A DNA stretch of 57,450 bases from a virus: positions 1 through 57,450 of the IMG/VR virus record IMGVR_UViG_3300035182_002025, one strand, 5' to 3'. A program made the position numbers and the translations under genes. The notes beneath the pieces are model-generated. The model was not told where the DNA came from, ran no database searches, and saw only the letters and a list, made by a program, of their open reading frames with translations. Below are positions 1 through 7,316 of this stretch, piece after piece (position 1 is the first letter of the stretch; each line of letters opens with the position of its first letter).

Positions 1-5
1 ACCCT

Positions 6-29
6 AATACAAACCCCAATACAAACCCC
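6..29. repeat. Two tandem copies of a 12-bp unit
   Basis: The unit AATACAAACCCC occurs at 6-17 and again at 18-29, where it runs straight into a poly-C tract. It lies upstream of the rdgC ribosome site. It could be a small regulatory repeat or slippage/assembly residue at the contig edge. Confidence 0.6.
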
Positions 30-41
30 CCCCCCCCCCCC
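26..41. repeat. Poly-C tract of 16 bases
   Basis: Sixteen consecutive C residues lie about 25 nt before the rdgC start. Long homopolymers can slip and change promoter or leader spacing, but they are also classic sequencing or assembly artefacts, especially at a contig end. The sequence cannot distinguish these. Confidence 0.8.
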
Positions 42-65
42 ACCACATTCTCGGAGGAGAACCCC

Positions 66-1068
66 ATGCTGTACAAAAATTTAGCCATTTGTCGGTTTAC
101 GTCCGACAAAGTACCTGATCTACACACCCTGAACACCGCGCTGTCAAAGTTACCGTTCACACCGTGCGGCGCGCATGACGCAGCGAGGGTAGGCTTCGTA
201 CCGCCGATAACCGGCGTTGACCCAGACCAAGAGCCTTTTGTGCGGCGTATTTCCGGCGGCATCATGGCGTTCACCCTGCAGAAAGAAGAAAAGGTGCTAC
301 CGGCGCAAACGGTCAACCGCCTGCTGGAGGAAAAGGTGAAAGCGCTCGAGACAGACCAAGAGCGCAAGCTGCCATCGAAAGAAAAGAAACGCGTGAAAGA
401 CGAGGTAGTGTTCGAGCTGCTGCCCCGGGCGTTGACCAAGCAAAGCAAGATTCACGGGGTACGTTGATGCCCCTCGCAAGCTGATAGTGATCGATGCGGC
501 CTCGTCCAAAAAGGCTGAGGACGTCCTGTCGCTATTACGCAAAGCGCTCGGCAGTCTCCCTGTCATGCCGCTACTCACCAACAAGATCCCAGGTAGGGAG
601 TTCACCAACTTGTTGCGTGATGGCGGCGACAATACCCCAGCCAATTTTGTGGTGCTTAGCCAAGCGGAGTTAAGCGGGCCCGAAGGTGAGAAGATCAGCC
701 TTAAGGACCAGAACCTTTTCGACGATGACGTCCAAAGTCACCTTAACAGCGGTAAGACCGTCACGAAGATTAAGCTGTACTATGACGACATGGTGAGCTT
801 CCTGGTAACGGAAGACCTCTTGTTCAAGGGCCTACAGTATTCAGGCGTTGTGACGCGCGATATTGCTGAGTATGAGCCGGACTCCGAGTACACGCAGTTT
901 AACGCGGACGGCGTCGTACTAGCGGGTATTGTCGGCTCGCTGTACGACGACGTCATAGAGTTCCTGGGAGGTATGCAGCAATCTGCGCTAGATCAAACCC
1001 CGGATACTCAGCCTGAGCCTGCTAATGTGCCCGACCGCACAGAAGATGACCCCGACGATTTGGTATAA
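66..1068 (+). pseudogene. rdgC: RdgC-like nucleoid-associated protein, split by a one-base frameshift
   Basis: The first part (66-467, SD GGAGGAG) carries the RdgC N-terminus: FTPCG, a VPP motif, EEK.LP, and E..RKL..KEK..LKDE followed by LLPRA. The second part (frame of 487-1068) continues with the conserved segment IDAASSKKAED, then LLRKALGSLP and GKTVTK. The reading frame changes in the run GGGG at 456-459: removing one G gives a smooth join (..IHGYVDAPRKLIVIDAAS). Together the parts are close to the length of bacterial RdgC (about 300 aa), with an acidic C-terminal extension ending DDLV. RdgC binds double-stranded DNA as a ring and modulates RecA, so a phage copy would probably act in recombination. 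Either the gene is inactivated, the frameshift is programmed, or the G-run is a sequencing error. The family call is confident; its coding status is not. Confidence 0.85.
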
Positions 1069-1083
1069 GTTAAGATAATGTTC

Positions 1084-1115
1084 GCGGCCTTTACAGATAA
1101 TTCGAAGAAGGCCGC
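1084..1115 (+). other. Intergenic hairpin
   Basis: A perfect 8-bp inverted repeat, GCGGCCTT at 1084-1091 and AAGGCCGC at 1108-1115, follows the rdgC stop and precedes the SD of the next gene. No T-run follows on the plus strand, so it is more likely an RNA processing or stability element than an intrinsic terminator. Confidence 0.5.
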
Positions 1116-1146
1116 AGACAAAACCCTTATGCCATAGGAGATTTCG

Positions 1147-1605
1147 ATGGAGAGTTACATAAAAGAATACGCCGAGATACACTTGTTGGGGGTGAAAAGA
1201 GACTTGATACTTTACCCAGACCGGTACGAGTTCAGGAAGGACAGGCCCCCGCACCTACTGCAGAAGGCGGCGCTCTGGGTGCTTAAAACCCTAAGGTGCT
1301 ACAGCCAAGGCGAAGGTCAAAGCCTAGTGGCAATAAAGATTCACACCCCCACGTTCTTCGATAAGTTCAAAGTGCATTACAACCAGATGATGGGGGATTG
1401 CCGCGGCGAACCCAAATCGATACTTATAGGGGTCAAGCAGTTCGATGAGATCCGGGAGGAGAACTCGCAGTTCTGTGGCATGTTCAGTTTTAGCATGACC
1501 GATGACACTAAGTTTCGTCGCGGCAGGTACGGACCTGTTGACGTGTATGTCTTACCCTGGATGGACGGGGTGCTGGTGCTCCCACATTTGCTCAGGAACC
1601 CGTAG
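1147..1605 (+). CDS. Conserved-type phage protein of unknown function, 152 aa
   Basis: The start ATG has an SD (TAGGAG) at suitable distance. The product is a soluble, mixed-charge protein with no signal peptide or membrane segment and no motif I recognise. It sits between the rdgC remnant and the lysis genes. No function can be assigned. Confidence 0.75.
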   Translation: MESYIKEYAEIHLLGVKRDLILYPDRYEFRKDRPPHLLQKAALWVLKTLRCYSQGEGQSLVAIKIHTPTFFDKFKVHYNQMMGDCRGEPKSILIGVKQFDEIREENSQFCGMFSFSMTDDTKFRRGRYGPVDVYVLPWMDGVLVLPHLLRNP

Positions 1606-1608
1606 CGG

Positions 1609-1636
1609 TTGACGTCCCCCACTCCTGTGATGTATT
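1609..1636 (+). promoter_or_regulatory. Candidate sigma70-type promoter in front of the lysis genes
   Basis: TTGACG (1609-1614), a 16-nt spacer and TGTATT (1631-1636), with an upstream TG giving an extended -10 (TGA-TGTATT). The -10 lies inside the 5' arm of the hairpin that hides the ribosome site of the next gene. Initiation near 1643 would give an RNA without that arm. Confidence 0.5.
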
Positions 1637-1658
1637 TATACGGCATACATTACAGGAG
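1622..1658 (+). promoter_or_regulatory. Hairpin sequestering the ribosome site of the first lysis gene
   Basis: Bases 1622-1635 pair with 1645-1658: 14 pairs including one G-U, with a 9-nt loop. The 3' arm contains most of the SD AGGAGG (1654-1659) of the gene starting at 1667. A transcript reading through from upstream would fold and block translation; one started from the embedded promoter would not. Confidence 0.7.
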
Positions 1659-1666
1659 GAAACCTC

Positions 1667-1981
1667 ATGTCGGACGCCGTAACCACCATCCAAGCAGCAG
1701 CAAACACGCTGTCAGCCACATCATCATTGCTTGACGCTCTGGTAGATTTACTTCCTAAGATCGGCTGGACTACTGCTCTGGCCATGGCTTTTATCCCCCA
1801 GCCTTCCCCCGATTCGCCTGCGCCACTACGGTACTTGTTCAAAGTCGCAACCTGGATAGCGGGTAACTTTGGACACGCCAAAAACAATACTGCGGTAGCG
1901 GCCGAGAAGGCTGAAGCGCGATCAGACGCCGTGGCGGTCGTAGTAGCGGACGCCGTAGCCTCGCAAGAGAAAGCGTCATGA
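1667..1981 (+). CDS. Putative holin-like or lysis-associated protein, 104 aa
   Basis: The start follows SD AGGAGG. The protein has two moderately hydrophobic stretches, about residues 36-46 (around TTALAMAFIP) and 60-73 (around LFKVATWIAG), with a proline-rich turn between them and an Ala/Lys-rich C-terminal tail. The gene overlaps the i-spanin gene by 4 bp, and its ribosome site lies in a strong hairpin. The position suggests a holin or holin-associated role, but the membrane segments are weak, so the call rests mainly on context. Confidence 0.45.
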   Translation: MSDAVTTIQAAANTLSATSSLLDALVDLLPKIGWTTALAMAFIPQPSPDSPAPLRYLFKVATWIAGNFGHAKNNTAVAAEKAEARSDAVAVVVADAVASQEKAS

Positions 1982-2253
1982 TCACCCTTTACGCTATCCT
2001 CGGCGTCACGGTGCTGATCACGTTCCTGGTGGCGTACGCCAGGATCCAGTATACGCAACGCCAATACGCTGAAGAGAAGGCCAAGCGTGCTGAGGCGAAG
2101 GCCGCCTTGGCCGAGGCTGAGGTGGCGCAAACGAGCGCGACCGGTGCCGCAGTGCGCGAGGTGCAAGAAACGCGGAAGGCGAAGCAGATTACAGAGCAGG
2201 CGCAGATAGACGCTCACGCGCCGAGGAGCCACTTTGAAGACTCAGATTTTTAA
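1978..2253 (+). CDS. Rz-like inner-membrane spanin (i-spanin), 91 aa
   Basis: An N-terminal transmembrane helix (about residues 4-22) is followed by a charged Ala/Glu/Lys/Arg-rich coiled coil, the typical i-spanin layout. It starts at an ATGA overlap with the preceding gene and overlaps the o-spanin gene by 20 bp. i-spanins join an outer-membrane partner across the periplasm and fuse inner and outer membranes in the last step of lysis of Gram-negative hosts. Identification is by architecture and position, since these proteins have little sequence conservation. Confidence 0.75.
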   Translation: MITLYAILGVTVLITFLVAYARIQYTQRQYAEEKAKRAEAKAALAEAEVAQTSATGAAVREVQETRKAKQITEQAQIDAHAPRSHFEDSDF

Positions 2254-2539
2254 ACGGGAAATTGTCCTGGCGGTAACACTCACAGCGCTGATGCTGCTGT
2301 TCGCCGGATGCGCACCGACCATCGAAACGCAATACGTCACGCGCCCGCTAGACCGCCCCGTGCGGCCTGCGCTGCCGAAGGTACCGGCGCAAGAGTTAGA
2401 CTGTTTGACCGAACCCACTTACCAGAAACTTTACGACAGGCAGCGCCTGATCACAGACTACGCCGTAACCCTTGAAACCATCATCGACTCAACGAAGCCG
2501 GTCGCTAAGACCGATGAACCACATTTGGGTAAACCCTAA
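2234..2539 (+). CDS. Rz1-like outer-membrane lipoprotein spanin (o-spanin), 101 aa
   Basis: The start is TTG with SD GAGGAG just upstream. A signal sequence (about residues 9-25) ends in a lipobox, LFAGC, so Cys26 should be lipidated. A proline-rich stretch follows (RPLDRP, RPALPKVP), as in Rz1 proteins. It overlaps the end of the i-spanin gene out of frame, a classical Rz/Rz1 arrangement. Together with the i-spanin it should disrupt the outer membrane at lysis. It is larger than lambda Rz1 but within the o-spanin range. Confidence 0.8.
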   Translation: MKTQIFKREIVLAVTLTALMLLFAGCAPTIETQYVTRPLDRPVRPALPKVPAQELDCLTEPTYQKLYDRQRLITDYAVTLETIIDSTKPVAKTDEPHLGKP

Positions 2540-2570
2540 CCGTAAACGAACACTTGCCAGGAGGAAAGCA

Positions 2571-2717
2571 ATGCGCAGTATGGAGAAACTTTTAATCGCT
2601 TCAGCCCTATCTGTCGGGGTACTGGGCACTTACCTAGCGAAATACGTGGCGGGCAACATCGTGTCCGATATGCAGGACCAGTACGAGCGCCTGGGAGAAC
2701 CCACATGGCGAAAATAA
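2571..2717 (+). CDS. Small membrane protein, 48 aa
   Basis: The start at 2571 is set by SD AGGAGG (2560s). One hydrophobic segment (about residues 5-22, around LLIASALSVGVLGTYLA) is followed by a charged tail. The stop overlaps the terS start by 13 bp. Lying inside the lysis/packaging block, it could be a small holin or lysis regulator, but nothing specific supports a function. Confidence 0.6.
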   Translation: MRSMEKLLIASALSVGVLGTYLAKYVAGNIVSDMQDQYERLGEPTWRK

Positions 2718-3358
2718 AAGGCTCGGTAGTCGGCACCGAATACGACAAGGCAGCGTTAAGACAACAGCCGGTACTGTTCCCGCCACCCAGGTTGGCCAAG
2801 CACGCTAACGACTCGTGCACGTTAGGTCGCCGCGGCAACTTTATCGGGCACGGCCTGGGGGCCGGCGCCGGCTCTTTGCCGAGGTACACCACGCCCGAAC
2901 TGTTGGAGGACGCCATTGAAGGGTACTTCGAATACATTGAGCAGAACAATCGGCCGCCGACGATGGCCGGCTTGGCCCTGGCGATAGGCTTCAAGAGCGT
3001 CAACACCTTGCTGAATTACCAGACCCGCGGCGAAGAATACTCCGACGTGATCGAGGTGGCCAAGACCCGTATCGAGGATTGGAAAAACACACTGCTGATC
3101 ACCTCTGAAAAACAAGTGCACGGGATTATATTCGACCTGAAAAACCGGCACGGCTGGGCTGACAGGGTCGAGACTAAGACCACCCACGAAGCGGGAGGAT
3201 CACTGGCCGATCTTCTGCTGGCGCTGCAGGGCAACGTCTTGCGACCGGCACCGATATTGGAGGACCACTCCGACCAGATAGTGGACGCGCAGTTCACCGA
3301 GGTAAGAGGCACAGCGACCATGCCACCGCAAGAGGATGATCTATCGGACCTCGTATGA
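2705..3358 (+). CDS. terS: Terminase small subunit, 217 aa
   Basis: After a basic, low-complexity N-terminus, the region from about residue 60 reads as a P22 gp3-like small terminase. A helical DNA-binding part (PELLEDAIEGYFEYIE..N.RPPTMAGLALAIGF) is followed by a conserved block ending GIIFDLKNRHGWADRVE. The C-terminus is acidic (DDLSDLV). Small terminases form rings that recognise the packaging site and recruit the large subunit. SD GGGAG precedes the start. terL lies two genes downstream, separated by an unknown gene and the endolysin. Confidence 0.85.
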   Translation: MAKIKGSVVGTEYDKAALRQQPVLFPPPRLAKHANDSCTLGRRGNFIGHGLGAGAGSLPRYTTPELLEDAIEGYFEYIEQNNRPPTMAGLALAIGFKSVNTLLNYQTRGEEYSDVIEVAKTRIEDWKNTLLITSEKQVHGIIFDLKNRHGWADRVETKTTHEAGGSLADLLLALQGNVLRPAPILEDHSDQIVDAQFTEVRGTATMPPQEDDLSDLV

Positions 3359-3702
3359 GCGTAGCGAAGTTTCAGGCTATCACCGGAGACATGATCGGTG
3401 TTTTCAGGGTATTCGATAAAAGCGCGGATACAAAAAACAACAACGCCCTTTACAAATTTTTTACGCTGGGTACGGTAACAGGTACCGCTATTGAAATTAT
3501 CGGCATGCATGAGTCCAAGGTAGCCTACAAAGATGCCGTGGCTATTGCCGATGAAATAATAACCCACCCAGAGCTAAGCCGGTTCGACATCCGGGTAGCC
3601 TTTTGGGTCCACGATGGTAAGCGCCACGAATTTGACGTGGCACGTAGGAGAGAAAGACATGCCGACCGCACTCGAAGTATTAATCGATCTGGCAAAAGAT
3701 AG
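3355..3702 (+). CDS. Hypothetical protein, 115 aa
   Basis: It starts at a 4-bp ATGA overlap with terS and its 3' end overlaps the endolysin start by 44 bp, so translation is probably coupled. The product is soluble with no recognisable domain. Its last ~15 residues, encoded in the overlap, are unusually Arg-rich. Function unknown. Confidence 0.6.
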   Translation: MSVAKFQAITGDMIGVFRVFDKSADTKNNNALYKFFTLGTVTGTAIEIIGMHESKVAYKDAVAIADEIITHPELSRFDIRVAFWVHDGKRHEFDVARRRERHADRTRSINRSGKR

Positions 3703-4099
3703 TGAAGGCTGCAAGCTGACGGCGTACAAATGCCCAGCCGGCGTGTGGACCATAGGCTGGGGCTCCACGGGTATGGGCATCATCCGTGGCACAGTGTGGT
3801 CGCAGGAGCAAGCGGACAATAGCCTGACAAGCGACTGCCGAAAAGCCTTGGAAGAGGCGCTATTGGCCAGCCCCATACTCCGAGATCAGTCCGTTTACAA
3901 GCAAGCAGCCATAGCGGACGCCATTTACAACCTGGGCAGTGGCAACTACGACAAATCTACGCTCAAAAAACGCGTCGACGCGGCAGAATGGGGCAAAGCC
4001 AAGACCGAGCTGAGGCGCTGGGTGAACGGCGGCGGCAAGGTGTTGAAGGGGCTAGTCATTCGCCGAGAAAAAGAGTGTGAATTGCTGGATAAAATTTAA
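3659..4099 (+). CDS. Endolysin, GH24 (T4-type) lysozyme, 146 aa
   Basis: The start at 3659 is chosen because SD GGAGAG lies just upstream; longer in-frame starts lack one. The N-terminal half carries the GH24 catalytic pattern E-8x-C-5x-T (E in DSEGCK, then C in KCPAG, then T in WTIGWG). The C-terminal half has the family helices with ALxxxxYNLGSG and a final region around KGLVIRREKE. It cleaves the glycan strands of peptidoglycan. No signal or SAR sequence is visible, so it probably needs a holin to cross the membrane. Confidence 0.93.
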   Translation: MPTALEVLIDLAKDSEGCKLTAYKCPAGVWTIGWGSTGMGIIRGTVWSQEQADNSLTSDCRKALEEALLASPILRDQSVYKQAAIADAIYNLGSGNYDKSTLKKRVDAAEWGKAKTELRRWVNGGGKVLKGLVIRREKECELLDKI

Positions 4100-5715
4100 T
4101 GTCAGTCACCAAAGTCGATTTTAAACAGCTCAAGGAAGACCTAAAACGGTTCGAATTTACCGAGGACAACCTGCGGGAAGGCCTCGGCGACCCGATGTGG
4201 CGGTTGAACAACCTCTACAAGATCGTCGACAAGAAGAAAAACGTCGTCACGTTCAGGATGAACACGGCCCAGAAAAAGTTGATAGCCAATTTGCATACCC
4301 GCAACGTGGTGCTAAAAGCTCGGAAAATGGGGTTTTCCACGCTCATCCAGCTATTCATGTTGGACACGGCGTTGTTTTCCCCCAATGAGCGTTGCGTGGT
4401 CATCGCCCAAGACATCAACACCGCGGAAGCGATCTTCCGCGACGTCATAAAGTTCGCATACGACAGCCTTCCGGACGTTTTCAAGACCGCTGCGCCGACC
4501 GAAAACGACCCGTCCAAGTCTAAAATCATCTTTTCGAACAAATCCATCATCGAAGTTAGAACCTCTGCTCGTGGGAATACGCCTACAGTACTACACGTCA
4601 GTGAGTTTGGCAAGATAGCGGCCAAAGATCCCGGCAAAGCCCGCGAAATTATCTCCGGTGCGATCACCGCGGTGCCCGAAGACGGCCTCGTGTTTGTCGA
4701 ATCGACAGCCGAAGCCGGTGAAGAGGGCGCGTTCTTCGATATGGTGGCGACCGCCCGCCGATTGCAGGACTCAGGCAAGCGCCTTTGGAAGCTGGAATTC
4801 AAATTTCACTTTTTCGGGTGGTGGGAAGACCCCGTCTATCAGGCCCCGGCCGGATCGACGCCTATCTCGCCGCGCGAGCATGAATATTTCGACGGTATTG
4901 AGGCCATTATAGGGCGGCAGCTCACTTTAGAGCAGCGAAGCTGGTACATTTTGACCCGGGACAACACGTATTCCGGCGATCAGGACATTATGTACCAGGA
5001 ATTTCCTGGAACGCCCGAAGAAGCCTTCAAAATATCGATGGAGGGGGCCTATTTTACGGAGCAATTCCGGTCTTTGCGCAAACAGGACCGTATTACGACC
5101 GTACCCTACGACCCGGCGTACCCCGTCAGCTCGTTTTGGGATATCGGCGGCCGAGATAGCACCGCTATTTGGCTGATCCAGGCCAAACCCTCTGGGTATT
5201 CGGTTATAAATTTCGAAGAAGCCACCGGCGAGCCGTTTAATTACTTCGTGACCTGGATGCAGGGGCTCGGATACTTCTGGGGCGCGCACTATATCCCTCA
5301 CGATTCGACCCAAGTACGCCAACAGGGCTTGCGCGTGACGACAGCGGAGGAGATGTTGATGGAGCTGGCGCCAGGATGGCAGTTTTACGTGGTGCCAAAA
5401 ACCCCAGACAAAACCATCCCCATCCAGCAAGCCAGGAACATATTGGCATTGTGCGCGTTCGACGATCAAACTTGCAAAAAAGGGCTTCGACACCTGGAGG
5501 CTTACCGGAAGGAGTTCGACCCTCGAGCTGGCGTATACCGGTCGACGCCTAAACACGGCCCAGAGTCAAACGCCGCCGACGCTTTCCTCCAATTTTGTCA
5601 ATCTGTCAGCAGTGGCGCCTTCGGGTCCGTTACACACATGTTGGGAGGCGGCGGAGCCGGGGATTTTGGCAATAGCATCGGCGGATGGTACCAACCCGCT
5701 AACCTGGATTACTAG
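4099..5715 (+). CDS. terL: Terminase large subunit, 538 aa
   Basis: This is the packaging motor ATPase and nuclease. The ATPase part has a Walker A-like sequence (ARKMGFST, about residue 75), a Walker B-like hydrophobic strand with acidic end (GLVFVEST), and downstream coupling residues. The C-terminal RNase H-like nuclease shows the acidic anchors FWDIGGRDST and a late SNAADAFLQF. Full family length, no truncation. The ATG overlaps the endolysin stop (TAATG). The usual next gene, the portal, is displaced by an endonuclease insertion starting 75 bp downstream. Confidence 0.95.
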   Translation: MSVTKVDFKQLKEDLKRFEFTEDNLREGLGDPMWRLNNLYKIVDKKKNVVTFRMNTAQKKLIANLHTRNVVLKARKMGFSTLIQLFMLDTALFSPNERCVVIAQDINTAEAIFRDVIKFAYDSLPDVFKTAAPTENDPSKSKIIFSNKSIIEVRTSARGNTPTVLHVSEFGKIAAKDPGKAREIISGAITAVPEDGLVFVESTAEAGEEGAFFDMVATARRLQDSGKRLWKLEFKFHFFGWWEDPVYQAPAGSTPISPREHEYFDGIEAIIGRQLTLEQRSWYILTRDNTYSGDQDIMYQEFPGTPEEAFKISMEGAYFTEQFRSLRKQDRITTVPYDPAYPVSSFWDIGGRDSTAIWLIQAKPSGYSVINFEEATGEPFNYFVTWMQGLGYFWGAHYIPHDSTQVRQQGLRVTTAEEMLMELAPGWQFYVVPKTPDKTIPIQQARNILALCAFDDQTCKKGLRHLEAYRKEFDPRAGVYRSTPKHGPESNAADAFLQFCQSVSSGAFGSVTHMLGGGGAGDFGNSIGGWYQPANLDY

Positions 5716-5732
5716 CAAAACCCTTATAGGCG

Positions 5733-5760
5733 TTGACAAAAACGCGACACCTGCTATCCT
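5733..5760 (+). promoter_or_regulatory. Sigma70-type promoter in front of the first endonuclease gene
   Basis: A perfect TTGACA (5733-5738), a 16-nt spacer and TATCCT (5755-5760) preceded by TGC, giving an extended -10. The -10 is in the 5' arm of a hairpin whose 3' arm touches the SD, so an RNA starting near 5767 would lack the 5' arm. Confidence 0.65.
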
Positions 5761-5788
5761 AATTCAAAAATATGAAGGAGGATAGCAG
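5751..5788 (+). promoter_or_regulatory. Hairpin over the endonuclease ribosome site
   Basis: CTGCTATCCT (5751-5760) is perfectly complementary to 5779-5788 across an 18-nt loop. The 3' arm includes part of the SD AAGGAGG (5775-5781) for the start at 5791. Only transcripts from upstream contain both arms. Confidence 0.7.
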
Positions 5789-5790
5789 CT

Positions 5791-7311
5791 ATGAAGAAGA
5801 CCAGAGCCGAACTTTGTGCGCAAATGCGTGAAGAGGGCAGGCAGCATTTCCTGGCCAAGGTGAGAGAGGTCCACGGAGACAACTTAGATACGGCTGAAGT
5901 AGTGTATTTAAATTCCCAGACTAAAGTAACGCTTCGGTGCAAGGCCCACGATGTTACCTTTTCGCAAAAACCCAATAATACCTTGGTCGGCAAAACCGGA
6001 TGCAAGCTGTGTGAATCGGAGAAGCGAAAAAATTCAAGCCCCTTCCGGTACACGACCGCCGAATATTTAGAAAAATGCCGCGCTGTCCATGGGGATAGGT
6101 ACGATTATTCAAAGACCGAATACTCCTCGGCACATACACCGGTCACTATAACGTGCGCTATACATGGCGATTTCTACCAGATAGCTAGGCTGCACCACAA
6201 AGGTTGCGGATGCCCCACTTGCGGGGACATGAGCTCAAAGTCCAAGCAGCGGGATAGCCAAGATGAGTTTGCGGCCGCCGGCAAAGCGGTTCACGGTGAG
6301 CGGTACGATTACTCCCAGGGGGATTACAAAGGCAACCTGATGCCATACAAAATAATCTGCGAAACTCACGGAGAGTTTTGGCAGACGCCCAAGGACCATA
6401 AGCAGGGTAGAGGGTGCCAAAAGTGCGGTTACGCAGGGCCATCTAAGCCAGAATTAGAGATAGCGGAGTTTGTCAGGACCCTGGGCTTCGAGGTGAGTAA
6501 CGGGGACCGCCAACTTATAGCGCCCATGGAGTTAGATATCGTGGTAGAAGCCGCCAACCTAGCCGTCGAGTACCACGGGCTGTATTACCACTCTGAAAAA
6601 TTTATAGACAGAAACTACCACCTTGATAAGTTAAAACTTTGCGAAGCGAAAGGTATAGACCTGATACAGGTATTCGAGGACGAGTGGGACGACCCTAGTA
6701 AACGTGAGATAGTTAAGTCCATAATCGCCTCCCGGCTGGGAAGCGCCCCACGTAAAATTTTTGCGCGCAAAACAAAAACCGTCAAAGTAACCGCCAAAGA
6801 AGCGCGGGACTTTCTAAATGCCAACCACATTCAAGGTTTCGCGGCTTCTGCGGCATATTATGGGTTAAGACTGCCGGACGGAGAGCTCGTCAGCTTAATG
6901 CTGTTAACCCCGCCTAGAAAAGGCATAACGGTCAGCAAAGTAGAATACGATCTGGAATTGGTACGATTTGCGTCCCTGAAAAACACCTCCGTCGTAGGAG
7001 GATTCTCCAAGCTATTGAAGGAAGCCGGCGGAAAAAAGGTAGTGACGTATTGCGATAGGCGGCTGTTCAACGCCAAAGGGTACGAAGCGGTCGGGTTTAA
7101 AAAAGTAAGGTTCAACCCACCGGAATACTACTACACCAAGTCCAGAAGCGGTAGGCTATCCAGGCTAGGCTACCAGAAAAAATATTTAGCCGATAAATTG
7201 GAAGCATTCGATCCTGAAAAAACGGAGCATCAAAATATGCTTGATAACGGGTATTACCGAGTATATGGGTGCGGTACTGTGACTTTAACCCTTAATAGCC
7301 AGCCAAAATAG
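5791..7311 (+). CDS. Homing-type endonuclease with three zinc-binding repeats and an EDxHD/Vsr-like nuclease, 506 aa
   Basis: Three N-terminal repeats of about 65 residues share a VHGDxYDYS motif, a later CxxHG, and a final GCxxC, suggesting one zinc ion each and DNA contacts. The nuclease core has E247/D249 (ELDI), E260-Y-H-G, H267, and H277-L-D279-K, then LIQVFEDEW. This fits the EDxHD family of phage homing endonucleases (I-Bth0305I type, Vsr fold). The C-terminal ~180 residues form a separate conserved domain (ANHIQG, LELVRFAS, GGFSKLLK, VTYCDRR, NGYYRVYGCG). It lies between terL and the next phage gene with its own promoter, as expected for a free-standing mobile gene. A paralogue follows after 5 bp. 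Confidence 0.85.
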   Translation: MKKTRAELCAQMREEGRQHFLAKVREVHGDNLDTAEVVYLNSQTKVTLRCKAHDVTFSQKPNNTLVGKTGCKLCESEKRKNSSPFRYTTAEYLEKCRAVHGDRYDYSKTEYSSAHTPVTITCAIHGDFYQIARLHHKGCGCPTCGDMSSKSKQRDSQDEFAAAGKAVHGERYDYSQGDYKGNLMPYKIICETHGEFWQTPKDHKQGRGCQKCGYAGPSKPELEIAEFVRTLGFEVSNGDRQLIAPMELDIVVEAANLAVEYHGLYYHSEKFIDRNYHLDKLKLCEAKGIDLIQVFEDEWDDPSKREIVKSIIASRLGSAPRKIFARKTKTVKVTAKEARDFLNANHIQGFAASAAYYGLRLPDGELVSLMLLTPPRKGITVSKVEYDLELVRFASLKNTSVVGGFSKLLKEAGGKKVVTYCDRRLFNAKGYEAVGFKKVRFNPPEYYYTKSRSGRLSRLGYQKKYLADKLEAFDPEKTEHQNMLDNGYYRVYGCGTVTLTLNSQPK

Positions 7312-7316
7312 CCTAT

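Noticed and set aside
1120-5727. An 11-bp word AAAACCCTTAT at 1120-1130 and 5717-5727
   Set aside because: Pairs of 11-mers are expected by chance many times in a 57-kb window, and no shared context beyond it was seen.
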